A DNA stretch of 64,000 bases, taken from NCBI RefSeq assembly GCF_004402045.1, contig NZ_SOMG01000015.1, positions 245,078 through 309,077 on the forward strand, in the 5' to 3' direction. The position numbers and the translations under genes were made by a program. The stretch comes from Lelliottia nimipressuralis (GTDB lineage: Bacteria > Pseudomonadota > Gammaproteobacteria > Enterobacterales > Enterobacteriaceae). The notes beneath the pieces are model-generated. The model was not told where the DNA came from, did no database searches, and was given only the letters and a program-made list of their open reading frames with translations. Numbering within the stretch: the stretch's first letter is position 1; each line of letters starts with the position of its first letter. Shown here one piece after another: positions 44,712-54,912 of this stretch.

Positions 44712-45293
44712 ATGAATTTTCTCGCTCACCTGCATCTCGCTCATCTCGCTGACAGCTCTCTTTCCGGTAATTTGCTGGCCGATTTCGTGCGCGGCAACCC
44801 CGCTGAAGACTATTCCCCAGAGGTTGTCGACGGGATTTTTATGCACCGCCGCATCGACGTATTGACCGATAAGCTGCCGGAAGTGACGGAAGCCAAAGCG
44901 TGGTTTCGCCCTGAAACGCGCCGCGTTGCGCCGATCACGCTTGATGTGATGTGGGACCACTTCCTGTCGCGCCACTGGGAGCAGCTGTCGCCGGAGATGC
45001 CATTGCCGGATTTTGTTCGCTATGCCCACCAGCAGGTGTCGATCATTTTGCCCGACTCACCGCCGCGCTTTGTGAATCTGAATAATTATCTGTGGTCCGA
45101 ACGCTGGCTGGAGCGCTATCGTGAGATGGACTTCATCCAGAATGTGTTGAATGGGATGGCGAGTCGTCGTCCGCGGCTTGATGCGCTGCGCGACTCCTGG
45201 TATGACCTTGACGAACATTACGATGCGCTGGAAACGCGTTTCTGGCAGTTTTATCCGCGCATGATGGCGCAGGCGAAAAACAAACAGCTCTGA
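44712..45293 (+). CDS. acpH: Acyl carrier protein phosphodiesterase
   Basis: 193 residues from ATG 44712 ([20 protein letters not shown]), the E. coli length. HD-like helical hydrolase that removes 4'-phosphopantetheine from holo-acyl carrier protein, with conserved [10 protein letters not shown] and DHFLSRHW. It is divergent from queA and followed after 127 bp by the peroxiredoxin gene. Confidence 0.94.
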   Translation: MNFLAHLHLAHLADSSLSGNLLADFVRGNPAEDYSPEVVDGIFMHRRIDVLTDKLPEVTEAKAWFRPETRRVAPITLDVMWDHFLSRHWEQLSPEMPLPDFVRYAHQQVSIILPDSPPRFVNLNNYLWSERWLERYREMDFIQNVLNGMASRRPRLDALRDSWYDLDEHYDALETRFWQFYPRMMAQAKNKQL

Positions 45294-45307
45294 CAAAATT
45301 CGCATTG

Positions 45308-45373
45308 ATAGGTAAAAGCTGGCGGAACGATTGTCACCACCTCTTTGTCTTATCCATGAACACTCTCTATACT
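45308..45373 (+). promoter_or_regulatory. OxyR-like site and sigma-70 promoter of the peroxiredoxin gene
   Basis: Four half-sites at exact 7-nt spacing: ATAG (45308), CTGG (45319), ATTG (45330) and CTCT (45341). They fit the OxyR pattern ATAG-N7-CTAT-N7-ATAG-N7-CTAT at 12 of 16 core bases. The last half-site abuts the -35 TTGTCT (45345-45350); after a 17-bp spacer the -10 is TATACT (45368-45373). Binding is inferred. Confidence 0.65.
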
Positions 45374-45420
45374 GGCTCGCGTTGCGTTCCAAATAACCTT
45401 AGTATCTACAGGAGAATCAT

Positions 45421-46023
45421 ATGGTTCTGGTAACTCGTCCGGCTCCGGATTTTACAGCTGCAGCAGTTCTGGGCAACGGTGAAATCGTTGAAAACTTCAA
45501 CTTCAAACAGCACACCAACGGTAAAGCGACCGTTCTGTTCTTCTGGCCAATGGACTTCACTTTCGTTTGCCCGTCTGAGCTGATCGCATTCGACAAACGT
45601 TATGAAGAATTCCAGAAGCGTGGCGTGGAAGTGGTTGGCGTCTCCTTCGACTCTGAGTTTGTACACAACGCATGGCGTAACACCCCTGTCGACAAAGGCG
45701 GCATCGGTGCGGTGAAATACGCAATGGTTGCGGACATCAAACGCGAAATCCAGCAGGCTTACGGTATCGAACATCCGGACGCTGGCGTTGCACTGCGTGG
45801 TTCTTTCCTGATCGACGCCAACGGCATCGTTCGTCACCAGGTTGTGAACGATCTGCCACTGGGTCGTAACATCGACGAAATGCTGCGCATGGTTGACGCG
45901 CTGCAGTTCCACGAAGAGCACGGCGAAGTGTGCCCGGCTCAGTGGGAAAAAGGTAAAGAAGGCATGAACGCGTCTCCAGACGGCGTGGCTAAATACCTGT
46001 CTGAGAACGTATCCAGCCTGTAA
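45421..46023 (+). CDS. Typical 2-Cys peroxiredoxin (AhpC/TSA family, Prx1 type)
   Basis: 200 residues. The peroxidatic cysteine is Cys50 in DFTFVCPSEL and the resolving cysteine is Cys171 in GEVCPAQW. The GGIG sequence (93-96) corresponds to the overoxidation-sensitivity motif; the partner YF is YL here. It reduces hydrogen peroxide and organic peroxides with thioredoxin-type electron donors; the donor is not encoded nearby. AGGAG precedes the ATG. It is not E. coli AhpC; related genes lie at this position in Salmonella and Klebsiella. Confidence 0.95.
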   Translation: MVLVTRPAPDFTAAAVLGNGEIVENFNFKQHTNGKATVLFFWPMDFTFVCPSELIAFDKRYEEFQKRGVEVVGVSFDSEFVHNAWRNTPVDKGGIGAVKYAMVADIKREIQQAYGIEHPDAGVALRGSFLIDANGIVRHQVVNDLPLGRNIDEMLRMVDALQFHEEHGEVCPAQWEKGKEGMNASPDGVAKYLSENVSSL

Positions 46024-46040
46024 TCGGCACGGTTTACGAA

Positions 46041-46069
46041 AAAGGCCCGCTTATGCGGGCCTTTTTTTA
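46041..46069. terminator. Bidirectional terminator between peroxiredoxin and DUF3999 genes
   Basis: AAAGGCCCGC (46041-46050), loop TTAT, GCGGGCCTTT (46055-46064), then a T-run on the plus strand and a shorter one on the minus strand. The stem is perfect over 10 bp. Confidence 0.95.
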
Positions 46070-47452
46070 TGCCTTACGCTGCGTCTCCCGCCAGATGCGC
46101 CAGGCCATACCCGCCAGCAGAATCACCCCTGCGATCAGCACGCCCCACACCAGCAGCGTGTTCATCCTGCTCTCCCGCTCGGCCGCAGAGGTAGCGGTCA
46201 GACGCTCCTCACCGCCTAACGCGATATTATCCTGAATGTCAGCCTGCGGCAGGTTCGCCATATCATAGGTTTTTCGCAGGTCGGCAGGGATCAGCATGCC
46301 GGGATCCACGTTTGCAGGCTTTGCGGCCCCGTTGCCCCAGGCGAGCACGTACGGTGCTTTCCCCTGCGCGTTGAACACCAGGTCATAGCGGTCACGATGC
46401 CCCGTGACGCTCGGCAGGTATTCTGGCAAACGCGCATTCAGCGCCGTGATTTTCACCGCCTGGACCAGGCCCCCGTTAAGCGAAACCGGTAGGGACGTTT
46501 TCCCCTCCAGACGGTACAGAACCTCTTTTTTCAGCGGGTGCCATGTGTCTTTTTCCGAACTCCGCCACGCTATCTCCACGGGAAGGACGCCATCGCCATT
46601 CAGTGAGATGCTGACAGCACTTAGCGGTTGCGGTCGTGCCCACCGCCACTGCGCTTCACTTGCCGATAGCGGCTCCCCTTTCCCCTCAAGGTTAATCTCT
46701 TCCGGGGCCGCCTGCTCAGGGGCGCTAATTGCGTTTACGCCAGTCAAGGTTAACCCCTGATTTTGCGTATTCAGCACTACCATGAGATAGCGATTCGCAT
46801 CGGGAGATAAAACAGTATCGGTATCGATCCGATCGAGCTTAAGACGATCCTGACCGCTGACGACGTCCAGCAGCGGCATATCCTCGCGCAGGGTATACCA
46901 GTGCTTAAGATCCTCGCTGTAATAGACCGACGCCGTTCCCTGCCACGGCGTCTGAGGGGTATTCCAGAGCAGCTGCAGCTGGGATATGGACATCTCCCCC
47001 GTAGCCTGCTCCGGCAAGGTCAGCAGATAATGATGCCCGGCTGCGGCGGCTTTTTGCCCCTCGAGCACAATCTCCACGCCGTTTCCGGAACGGAGCAGAA
47101 TTTTATCGCTATCACCGCCGTTTCGCGAAGACGCAAGCGGCGAGGCGTCCAGAGGAAAGAGGCGAAGTGCTGTGGATTGCACTGACGGCTGCGGACGCGT
47201 AGCGGCGATCAGGCTAAAGGGAACCGGCTCGCCCGACTGGTTAAAAACGCGGACATCATGCAGATCCGGTGACGTGCTCTGCTCATAGACGGCGAGCGGC
47301 AGCATCACCCGATACCACTGGGAAGGAACAGACGTATCCAGTGAACGGCCAAAGGCATAGTCCCGGGGCGATTCCGCTTGTACCTCGTCGCAGAACGCCG
47401 GGCCGGAAAGCGCCAGTAGCGCGGTATACGCTACCGCTTTCATCCATTTCAT
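46067..47452 (-). CDS. DUF3999 family secreted/membrane protein
   Basis: 461 residues. A signal peptide (MKWMKAVAYTALLALSGPAF) is followed by a large soluble, presumably periplasmic, beta-rich region, and a C-terminal transmembrane helix (TLLVWGVLIAGVILLAGMAW) with a short basic tail. Periplasmic exposure with a C-terminal anchor is inferred. It overlaps the DUF2339 gene by 4 bp (ATGA), indicating coupled translation and a shared job. The function is unknown. Confidence 0.8.
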   Translation of the reverse strand: MKWMKAVAYTALLALSGPAFCDEVQAESPRDYAFGRSLDTSVPSQWYRVMLPLAVYEQSTSPDLHDVRVFNQSGEPVPFSLIAATRPQPSVQSTALRLFPLDASPLASSRNGGDSDKILLRSGNGVEIVLEGQKAAAAGHHYLLTLPEQATGEMSISQLQLLWNTPQTPWQGTASVYYSEDLKHWYTLREDMPLLDVVSGQDRLKLDRIDTDTVLSPDANRYLMVVLNTQNQGLTLTGVNAISAPEQAAPEEINLEGKGEPLSASEAQWRWARPQPLSAVSISLNGDGVLPVEIAWRSSEKDTWHPLKKEVLYRLEGKTSLPVSLNGGLVQAVKITALNARLPEYLPSVTGHRDRYDLVFNAQGKAPYVLAWGNGAAKPANVDPGMLIPADLRKTYDMANLPQADIQDNIALGGEERLTATSAAERESRMNTLLVWGVLIAGVILLAGMAWRIWRETQRKA

Positions 47453-50064
47453 TTTTCATCTCCTGTTTTGGGCGGTAGCGGTGAGAAATACCCCACGATC
47501 AGTACCAGTATCGCCACGCCGATAAACGCCACCGCACGCGACAGACCGCCTCCGCCCGCGCTGTCTACCAGCATCAGTTTAACCATTACCACACCCAGCA
47601 GCGCAGCGCCGCAGAGCCACTCCTGCCGGGAAACCCGGCGGGTGGCATGGATCATGACCACCAGCGCGCTCAACATCCAGAACAGGGCAAAACAGGTCTG
47701 GACAAGCCGCGAATCCCACAACGATTCCATATTCCAGGCCACGTCGCCATACCAGGCCAGGGCGCGCATTAGCGCACCGTTAAGCCACCAGAAGCCAAAC
47801 GCCATAATCGCGACGGCAGGCCACGGGCGGGCTTGCGAAAGCAACGCGGGGTAGTAGCGCTCCACTGCCCGATAAAAGATCACCAGCCCCAGTAATGCGA
47901 ACGCGGCACCTTCCTCAAGCGGGTTCACCAGCGGTAGCCATGTCTGGCGATAGACCACACCGTCCTGGAAATTGGTCACGACCAGCAACACCAGCAGCGC
48001 CGCGACAACAGGGATCGGTGCCAGGCAGGCGTAAAGCGCGGGCCATTCCAGGAACGGCCATCCGCGACGCCGTACCGCTGCAGAGAGCGCCATAATCAAA
48101 CCGCCGCCTGCTGCCATCGCTAATCCGCTGCCCCAGGCCGCCATGCCCCACGGCAACGACCGGGCAAACCAGTAAAGCTCGGCGGCCAGCGCCAGTAAAA
48201 TCATCCAGAACAGCGACAGGTGCAGTCCCATCGCGATGCGCGGCAGGAGTCTTTTACCGTCACGTCGCAGCAGCATCAGTGCGGCAGGAAGTGCAACGCA
48301 CCAGGCCAGATTTGACCAGCCAGCGGCAAAGATCTGCTGGTGCCAGAGCTGATAACCCACCATCAGCAGCATAACCGGCCACAGCAGCCATTTGCTGGCA
48401 TCCAGCTCCCGCCACGCCAGACGAGCGGCAGCCAGCCGCCAGCCCCAGACCGAACCGGCCATCAGCGCCAGTACGCCTGCCAGAACAGATAATTCCTGCT
48501 TCAGCATCAGCTGCGAGGCGCCCAGTAACGCCACTATCCAGAACAGCAGTCCGCCTGCCAGCAGTACCCAACTGCCCGGTAGAAGGATATTCCGCCAAAG
48601 CCAGGCCGCAGCCAGCCAGCAAAGGCTGAGTACGGCGAAGATAAGCAGCAGGCTCAGCGACGTAATACCGTTCATTTGCGCCCACAGCGCACTACCCAGC
48701 GCCAGCACCAGCAGCGCCGTCCCGCTATAGCTCATGCGCCGCTGCTGCTGTTGCACGCCCAGCCAGAGGATACCCAGCCCTTCCAGCGCCCAGGCCATCG
48801 CCGTCCAGCGCGCCGACAGCGCCAGCGGAATGGCGAGCGTGGCAAACCCGCCGCCGATCGCCAGCGCCGCCAGGACCAGAGGTCGTCCGAGAGAGGGATA
48901 GCGACGCAGGGCGAGGAACGCGAGGGTAAGATAAAATGCGCCATATCCGAGGGCGCTCAGCGCCGGGCCATATTCCCAGTGCCGGGTCATGCCGTACTGC
49001 ATCCCGAAGCCTATCAGCGGCGGGGCAAACAGCAGTACGCCGTCAACGATCTGCTTCCCTTTCTCCTGCGCCCGCAGCGACAGCGCCACGCTCAGCACGC
49101 CGAATATCAGCGTATTGGCAATCAGAAACAGCTGGCAAACCCAATAGTCTTCAGGCCGGTAGTCGTTCAGCCCCCACAGACCGCCGACGCCGAACGTAAA
49201 CAGCAGTCCAAGCAGATTCAGCTCGCGCCAGTGCTGCCAGATGCTAATCGCGAGAATGCCGATGGAAAGCAGGAGATAGAAAGAGAACAGCGCCACAAAG
49301 CTGCCGCCCCCGGTAGACAAGAGCAGCGGCGCAAGATACCCGCCGAGGCTCGCCAGCATGGCAAGGCTCAGCGCCCTCTGCAGCACCGCCAGCCCGACGC
49401 TCGCCGCACAAATGACCACCAGCAGCGCAAAGGCCAGCGTCATCGGCAACATCTGCCAGAGCCGGAAGGCACCAAAGACGGTCAGATAGAGGATGCCTGT
49501 CGCCCCCCCCTGGAGAATCAGCGAATAGACACGCTGTTTGTGCCGCTGCCGCCACCCGAGTGCCAGCAGAACCATAGCAAACAGCGCCGTCGCGGCAAGG
49601 CGAAGCTCAAGCGGGAACAGGGAGTGTTCGACGGTATAGCGCAGCAGGAAAGAGAGCCCGAGGAAAAGCAGCAGGATCCCAAGCTTCGCCAGCGGATTGC
49701 CCTGCATGAACCAGCGCACCAGCGACGTCAGTATGCCGCCAAAGGCAGAAGGCTGTTTTGCCGCGGGCGCAGGAGCAGGAGCGGGTTCTGCCGCGGCAGC
49801 GGGAATCTCGGGGCGCCAGGGGTCGACAGGCGCGGGCGCGTCCTCAACCACTGGCTCGGGCACTACCGCCGGCGCAGCGGCCTGTTCAGGCTCCGGTGCG
49901 TTCTCCGCCGCGCCGCGCTGCTCGAGTGCCTCAATACGCTGGCGAAGCCGGGCGATCTCCTGTCTCGCCGCCGTGCTTCGATTAAAGCCGATAACCGCAA
50001 GCACCGGCGCAACCCCCAGTGCAAAAACCAGGAACAAACAGCCAAGGATGTAAAGCTCGTCCAT
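47449..50064 (-). CDS. DUF2339 family polytopic membrane protein
   Basis: 871 residues. An N-terminal transmembrane helix (LYILGCLFLVFALGVAPVLAV) is followed by a short coiled coil (TAARQEIARLRQRIEALEQR), an Ala/Pro/Glu-rich linker (about residues 53-110) and then some 25 or more hydrophobic segments to the C-terminus. No catalytic motif is evident. Large DUF2339 proteins have no established biochemical function. It is the first gene of a two-gene operon with DUF3999 and lies between malZ and the peroxiredoxin gene. Confidence 0.82.
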   Translation of the reverse strand: MDELYILGCLFLVFALGVAPVLAVIGFNRSTAARQEIARLRQRIEALEQRGAAENAPEPEQAAAPAVVPEPVVEDAPAPVDPWRPEIPAAAAEPAPAPAPAAKQPSAFGGILTSLVRWFMQGNPLAKLGILLLFLGLSFLLRYTVEHSLFPLELRLAATALFAMVLLALGWRQRHKQRVYSLILQGGATGILYLTVFGAFRLWQMLPMTLAFALLVVICAASVGLAVLQRALSLAMLASLGGYLAPLLLSTGGGSFVALFSFYLLLSIGILAISIWQHWRELNLLGLLFTFGVGGLWGLNDYRPEDYWVCQLFLIANTLIFGVLSVALSLRAQEKGKQIVDGVLLFAPPLIGFGMQYGMTRHWEYGPALSALGYGAFYLTLAFLALRRYPSLGRPLVLAALAIGGGFATLAIPLALSARWTAMAWALEGLGILWLGVQQQQRRMSYSGTALLVLALGSALWAQMNGITSLSLLLIFAVLSLCWLAAAWLWRNILLPGSWVLLAGGLLFWIVALLGASQLMLKQELSVLAGVLALMAGSVWGWRLAAARLAWRELDASKWLLWPVMLLMVGYQLWHQQIFAAGWSNLAWCVALPAALMLLRRDGKRLLPRIAMGLHLSLFWMILLALAAELYWFARSLPWGMAAWGSGLAMAAGGGLIMALSAAVRRRGWPFLEWPALYACLAPIPVVAALLVLLVVTNFQDGVVYRQTWLPLVNPLEEGAAFALLGLVIFYRAVERYYPALLSQARPWPAVAIMAFGFWWLNGALMRALAWYGDVAWNMESLWDSRLVQTCFALFWMLSALVVMIHATRRVSRQEWLCGAALLGVVMVKLMLVDSAGGGGLSRAVAFIGVAILVLIVGYFSPLPPKTGDEK

Positions 50065-50155
50065 GTTTCCACCTTCACCGTAAACGATCCGTTAAGATTG
50101 ACACAAATAGTTGCATTTGCGCCATCTTAAAAGGTGAAAACCCTTCCGCCCGCGA

Positions 50156-51973
50156 TTAACTGGCGAACCAGACCGCAGCGGAGATTGCCGGAAGCGTGAG
50201 CACGCCGTCCTGGAACGTCGCTTTTCCCTCTTTGCTCTTCCACGTTTTCCCCGCCAGCAGTGGTGAATCTTCCAGCACCACTTCGCAGGCCTCGCCCCGG
50301 TTAATCGCCACCAGCACGCGCTGCTGATTATAAACACGGACAAAGGCCACCACGTTATCGTGGGCGTACACCACCTGGCAGCCGCCGTAGCGCAGGGCGA
50401 GACTCTGTTTACGCAGTTTCGCCAGCCGCTGATACAGGCTGAACAGCGTCTTGTCCTGCTTCTCTGGCGCCCACGGGAATGTTTTGCGGCAGAACGGATC
50501 GTTGTTCCCGTCCAGCCCCACTTCGTCTCCATAGTAAATGCACGGTACGCCCGGCCAGGTGAAGAGCCAGGTGACCGCCAGCGGCAGACGCGCGACATCC
50601 TTGCCGAGCAGGGATTTAAAGCGCGCGGTATCGTGGCTGTCGAGCTGGTTAAACATCCGCAGCTGCTGCTGATGCGACAGGCCGGCGCGGTAGTTCTCCA
50701 TCCACGCCATGCAGGTTTCCGCGTCAATATGATTCGGATCGTAGGAGATATCGGTATTGGCGAGGAATCCCCATAGCGGGAAGGTAAAGCCGCGATAATT
50801 CATCGCCGCATCTTCCGCATCGTTCTGCAGCCACTGGCGCGCGTCGCCAAAGTGCTCGCCAAACACAAACGCCTCTGGCTGGGCCGCTTTCGCCGAGCGC
50901 GTAATCCCGGCGACGTGCTGAAGATTATTCCGCGCGCCGCCCGCTTCCCCCAGCATATGCACCACGTCCAGACGCCAGCCGTCCATATTCCACGGCTCGC
51001 TCAGCCAGTGCCGTACGATGCTGTTTTCGCCGCCATAAATTTCATCCACCAGCGTTGGCGACTGGAAATCCAGCTTCGGCAGGCTCGCATAGCCCAGCCA
51101 GTCCAGCGCTCGGCCCTCCTCGTTAAAGCTATACCAGTCGCGCTGCGGCGAGCCCGGGTTATGGCATGCCCCACCCATCGACTGGTTATGACGGTCAAAC
51201 CAGGCGTGCGAATCTCCGCTATGGTTGAACACGCCGTCCAGAATGAGGCGCATGCCTTCTTTTTGGGTGTTCTTACGCAGGCGCAACAGCGCCTCATCAC
51301 CGCCAAACTGCGCGTCAACGTGGCGATAATCTTCGGTATCGTATTTGTGCACGCTCGGGGCTTTAAACACCGGGTTGAGGTACAGCGCCGTCACGCCCAG
51401 TTTTTTCAGATACGGGAGCTTCTCGCTAATGCCGTCCAGATCGCCGCCGTAAAACGTCGAGCCGCCAGCCTGCGCGGTTAGCGGTTCATCCCACTCTTTC
51501 AGAATAATGTCGTGGCCAGCGGCGTGGTGGTAATAGACCTTATCCTGTTCGGCAGTCCGCTTCTGGCTGCGGGCAAAGCGGTCCGGGAAGATTTGGTAAA
51601 AGACCTGCTCGTTAACCCACTGCGGGCCGTTATCCGGGTAATCAACGGCAAACTGCTCCAACCGTGCGGGCGGGAAACGGCTAAACCCCTGCGGGGTAAA
51701 CCACAGCTGGCGGTTATTCCACAGCAGTTTGAAGCTGTACCGGCGGCGAGGCTGTCCGCTACTCAGGTCGATATTCGCTCGCCACGCCGTGATCCCCGGC
51801 TGCGGCTGGCTGCGCTGCTTGTGCATTTTCAGCGCGGTCTCTTCGTTATCTATTTCGGCGCGGAGCGTCACGCGTTCAGGCTGGTTTTCCCCCGCCAGCC
51901 AGAGCGTAATCACAAGGTTGTCTTTGTTTTGCTTAACAAATGGGGCAACCGGTAGGTGCCAGGCGTTTAACAT
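50156..51973 (-). CDS. malZ: Maltodextrin glucosidase MalZ
   Basis: 605 residues from ATG 51973 ([17 protein letters not shown]), preceded by AAGGGGA; a GTG one codon upstream is less likely. A glycoside hydrolase family 13 enzyme with an N-terminal beta domain. The four conserved regions are visible: [19 protein letters not shown] (nucleophile Asp), GEHFGD (acid Glu) and [10 protein letters not shown]. It releases glucose from the reducing end of maltodextrins in the cytosol. E. coli malZ is controlled by MalT; candidate MalT boxes lie upstream. Confidence 0.96.
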   Translation of the reverse strand: MLNAWHLPVAPFVKQNKDNLVITLWLAGENQPERVTLRAEIDNEETALKMHKQRSQPQPGITAWRANIDLSSGQPRRRYSFKLLWNNRQLWFTPQGFSRFPPARLEQFAVDYPDNGPQWVNEQVFYQIFPDRFARSQKRTAEQDKVYYHHAAGHDIILKEWDEPLTAQAGGSTFYGGDLDGISEKLPYLKKLGVTALYLNPVFKAPSVHKYDTEDYRHVDAQFGGDEALLRLRKNTQKEGMRLILDGVFNHSGDSHAWFDRHNQSMGGACHNPGSPQRDWYSFNEEGRALDWLGYASLPKLDFQSPTLVDEIYGGENSIVRHWLSEPWNMDGWRLDVVHMLGEAGGARNNLQHVAGITRSAKAAQPEAFVFGEHFGDARQWLQNDAEDAAMNYRGFTFPLWGFLANTDISYDPNHIDAETCMAWMENYRAGLSHQQQLRMFNQLDSHDTARFKSLLGKDVARLPLAVTWLFTWPGVPCIYYGDEVGLDGNNDPFCRKTFPWAPEKQDKTLFSLYQRLAKLRKQSLALRYGGCQVVYAHDNVVAFVRVYNQQRVLVAINRGEACEVVLEDSPLLAGKTWKSKEGKATFQDGVLTLPAISAAVWFAS

Positions 51974-52050
51974 CACGAATCCCCTTTGATGAAATTGACG
52001 TCACCTTGCCACAGGGTGGTTAAGGATAGCTCATCACGATCGGGATTATT

Positions 52051-52073
52051 GGGGGAGGAGAAAGGAGGAGGAG
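52051..52073. promoter_or_regulatory. Candidate MalT boxes upstream of malZ
   Basis: GGGGAGGAG (52052-52060) and GGAGGAGGAG (52064-52073) resemble the MalT box GGGGAKGAGG, about 80-100 bp upstream of malZ. They lie on the plus strand and the run is purine-simple, so chance similarity is possible. Confidence 0.4.
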
Positions 52074-52098
52074 ATTTTTTTCCGGGGCAAAAGGGAGT

Positions 52099-52128
52099 GT
52101 AGGCCGGGTAAGCGCAGCGCCACCCGGC
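52099..52128. repeat. REP element between proY and malZ
   Basis: A single REP unit, GTAGGCCGGGTAAGCG..., with arms GCCGGGT/ACCCGGC, lying 9 bp beyond the proY stop and upstream of malZ. Confidence 0.85.
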
Positions 52129-52137
52129 ATTTTTACC

Positions 52138-53511
52138 TTACTGTGCTTCCGCCAGCTGACGGTCACGGCGGCATTTAAACATCCAGCCCACCAGCAGCAG
52201 CACGATCCACGCACAGCCCACGTAGAGGGAAATACGGGTATCCGGGTGGTAGCCAATCAGGGCAATAATGAACACCAGGAAGATCAGCCCAACGACGGTG
52301 GTTGCGACGCCGCCCGGTACTTTAAACTTCAGCGCTTTCGCCTCATCCGGTGACAGACGGCGGCGGAACGCAATCTGCGACAGCAGGATCATGATCCACA
52401 CCCAGACGGTTGCGAAGGTCGCCAGAGACGCAATCACCAGGAAGACGTTCTCCGGCATGATGTAGTTCAGGTAAACCGAGAACAGCAGCGCAACGGTCAT
52501 CACCACAACCGTCACCCATGGCGTACCGCGACGTGAAGTTTTGGCGAACACCTTCGGCGCACTGCCCTGCTCCGCCATGCCGTGCAGCATACGGCCCACG
52601 CCAAAGACGTCACTGTTGATTGCAGAGAGCGACGCGGTCAGCACCACAAAGTTCAGAATACTGGCAGCAAACGCAATGCCCATATGCTGGAAGGTCAGTA
52701 CAAACGGGCTGCCGTTGGTACCCACCTGGTTCCACGGGTAAATGGACATAATCACGAACAGCGTACCCACGTAGAACACCAGAATACGCATCGGCACCGA
52801 GTTGATGGCGCGCGGAATGGATTTCTCCGGATCTTTCGCTTCACCGGCCGTGATACCAATAATCTCGATACCGCCGTAGGCAAACATCACCATCTGTAGC
52901 GACATGACCATGCCGAGCCAGCCGTTACTAAAGAAGCCACCGTTGCTCCAGAGATTATGGATGCCGGTCGGCTGCCCGCCGTTGCCTATTCCCCAGATGA
53001 TGATGCCGAAACCGGCCACAATCATGATGATGATGGTGGCGACCTTGAAGAAGGAGAACCAGAATTCCAGCTCGCCAAACACCTTCACGCTCATCAGGTT
53101 GACGGCGCAAATGATCAGCACCACGCTAAGGACCCAAATCCAGTGCGGCACCGCCGGGAACCAGACGCCCATGTAGATGCCAAACGCCGTTACGTCGGCA
53201 ATCGCCACAATCAGGATTTCGAAGCAGTAGGTCCAGCCGGTGATAAACCCGGCCAGCGGGCCAAGGTTTTCCTGCGCGTAGCGGGAGAATGAGCTGGCTG
53301 ACGGGTTGTGAACAGACATTTCACCGAGGGCGCGCATGATGATATACGCCGCCACGCCGCCGATGATGTAAGCCAGCAGAACGCTTGGGCCGGCCATTTT
53401 GATGGCATCTGCCGAGCCATAAAAAAGACCGGTTCCAATAGCAGAGCCCAGCGCCATAAAGCGGATGTGGCGCGTGCTGAGCCCACGTTTGAGTTTGTTA
53501 GTGCTTTCCAT
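52138..53511 (-). CDS. proY: Proline-specific permease ProY
   Basis: 457 residues, E. coli length. Amino acid-polyamine-organocation (APC) transporter of the AAT family with the characteristic first helix [17 protein letters not shown] and about 12 transmembrane segments. It was described as a cryptic proline transporter in Salmonella; other work suggests histidine. It follows brnQ in the same direction with a strong terminator between them. Confidence 0.93.
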   Translation of the reverse strand: MESTNKLKRGLSTRHIRFMALGSAIGTGLFYGSADAIKMAGPSVLLAYIIGGVAAYIIMRALGEMSVHNPSASSFSRYAQENLGPLAGFITGWTYCFEILIVAIADVTAFGIYMGVWFPAVPHWIWVLSVVLIICAVNLMSVKVFGELEFWFSFFKVATIIIMIVAGFGIIIWGIGNGGQPTGIHNLWSNGGFFSNGWLGMVMSLQMVMFAYGGIEIIGITAGEAKDPEKSIPRAINSVPMRILVFYVGTLFVIMSIYPWNQVGTNGSPFVLTFQHMGIAFAASILNFVVLTASLSAINSDVFGVGRMLHGMAEQGSAPKVFAKTSRRGTPWVTVVVMTVALLFSVYLNYIMPENVFLVIASLATFATVWVWIMILLSQIAFRRRLSPDEAKALKFKVPGGVATTVVGLIFLVFIIALIGYHPDTRISLYVGCAWIVLLLVGWMFKCRRDRQLAEAQ

Positions 53512-53541
53512 TTAAATCTTGCCATTCAACACGAAAAAAAC

Positions 53542-53572
53542 AAAAAACCACGGGGCCTTAAGCCCCGTGGTT
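53542..53572 (-). terminator. brnQ terminator
   Basis: AACCACGGGGC (53546-53556) and GCCCCGTGGTT (53562-53572) form a perfect 11-bp stem. The A-runs at 53534-53547 provide a long T-tract on the minus strand. Confidence 0.95.
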
Positions 53573-53592
53573 AAACAGTTTGTTGCCGTTGA

Positions 53593-54912
53593 TTAATGGG
53601 CGTTTGATGCGACCTGACGCCCTGCAGCACGGTCCCAGATAATGGCCAGAACCAGTGCAACAACGGTAGGCATCAGCCAGGCCAGACCCTGCTCGGACAG
53701 CGGCAGACGCTGTGTCCATGCAGGCAGTATTCCTGCGAATGCTGATGCTTTAATGCCGTCAAGGATACCAAAAATCAGGCTGATAAACATGGCTGGCGCA
53801 ATAATTCGTGAGGCATTGTTCCACCACGGGCGAGTGAAGCTCAGTACCACCAGCACGATACACGGCGGATAAATCGCCGTCAGCACCGGAATAGAGACCT
53901 GAATCAGGTGGCTCAAACCGAGGTTGGATACCGCCATGGAGAAGATACCGAGGATAAACACCAGCGTGCGGTAAGAGAGCGGCAGATACTGCGCAAAGAA
54001 CTCTGCACAAGCGCAGGTCAGGCCCACTGCGGTCACCAGACATGCCAGGAAAATGAGCGCCGCCAACAGCATACTGCCCGCACCACCGAAGGTGTGCTGA
54101 ACGTAGGCGTGCAGGATAGCCGCACCATTCGCGTTCTGATCAACCAGCATGGCGCTATCGGAGCCCAGGCGGAACAGCGCCAGATACAGCAGCGTCAGGC
54201 CCACACCGGCCATCAGGCCAGCCCAGATGGTATAGCGGGTCAGCAGGCGCGCTTCAGTCACACCGCGGGAACGCGCAGCGTTAACGATAACGATACCAAA
54301 CACCATGGCGCCCAGCGTATCCATCGTCAGATAGCCGTTCACAAAGCCGTTAGAGAACGCGGCGTTTTTATAGGCGTCCATCGCGTCGCTGATCGGGCCT
54401 GCAGGCCAGACAATGGCCGCTACCGCCAGAACAATCAGCGCCACAATTTTCAGCGGAGCCAGGAAGTTGCCCACGGTATCCAGCAGTTTGCCCGGATAGA
54501 GGGAAACCAGAATCACAATCGCGAAGTAAATCAGGCTGTAGATAAACAGCGGCATTGCGCCGTCACCGGTCAGGGGAGCAATACCCACTTCGAAGGAAAC
54601 GGTCGCCGTACGCGGGGTCGCAAACAGTGGGCCAACGGCCAGATAGCAGACGGTTGCCAGCAGAACGCCAGCCACTTTGCCAATCGGGGTGCTGAGGCTA
54701 TCCACGCCGCCGCCGACTTTCGCCAACGCGACGACGGTCAGTACCGGTAGACCCACGGCAGTAATCAGGAAACCAAACGCGGCGGTCCAGACGTGTTCAC
54801 CTGCCTGTAAGCCAACCATTGGAGGGAAAATGATGTTGCCTGCGCCAACGAACAGCGCAAATGTCATAAAGCCCAGCGCGATGATGTCACGCGATTTTAA
54901 GTGATGGGTCAT
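53593..54912 (-). CDS. brnQ: Branched-chain amino acid:cation symporter BrnQ (LIV-II)
   Basis: 439 residues. Member of the LIVCS family with about 12 transmembrane helices ([31 protein letters not shown]). It imports leucine, isoleucine and valine. The upstream 409 bp to phoR contain no gene and hold inverted repeats that could control it. Confidence 0.96.
   Translation of the reverse strand: MTHHLKSRDIIALGFMTFALFVGAGNIIFPPMVGLQAGEHVWTAAFGFLITAVGLPVLTVVALAKVGGGVDSLSTPIGKVAGVLLATVCYLAVGPLFATPRTATVSFEVGIAPLTGDGAMPLFIYSLIYFAIVILVSLYPGKLLDTVGNFLAPLKIVALIVLAVAAIVWPAGPISDAMDAYKNAAFSNGFVNGYLTMDTLGAMVFGIVIVNAARSRGVTEARLLTRYTIWAGLMAGVGLTLLYLALFRLGSDSAMLVDQNANGAAILHAYVQHTFGGAGSMLLAALIFLACLVTAVGLTCACAEFFAQYLPLSYRTLVFILGIFSMAVSNLGLSHLIQVSIPVLTAIYPPCIVLVVLSFTRPWWNNASRIIAPAMFISLIFGILDGIKASAFAGILPAWTQRLPLSEQGLAWLMPTVVALVLAIIWDRAAGRQVASNAH

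Noticed and set aside
48676..50130. 484-codon plus-strand open frame opposite the DUF2339 gene
   Set aside because: Its translation is Arg/Gln/His-rich without domain features, as expected for the reverse of a Leu/Ala-rich membrane protein gene.
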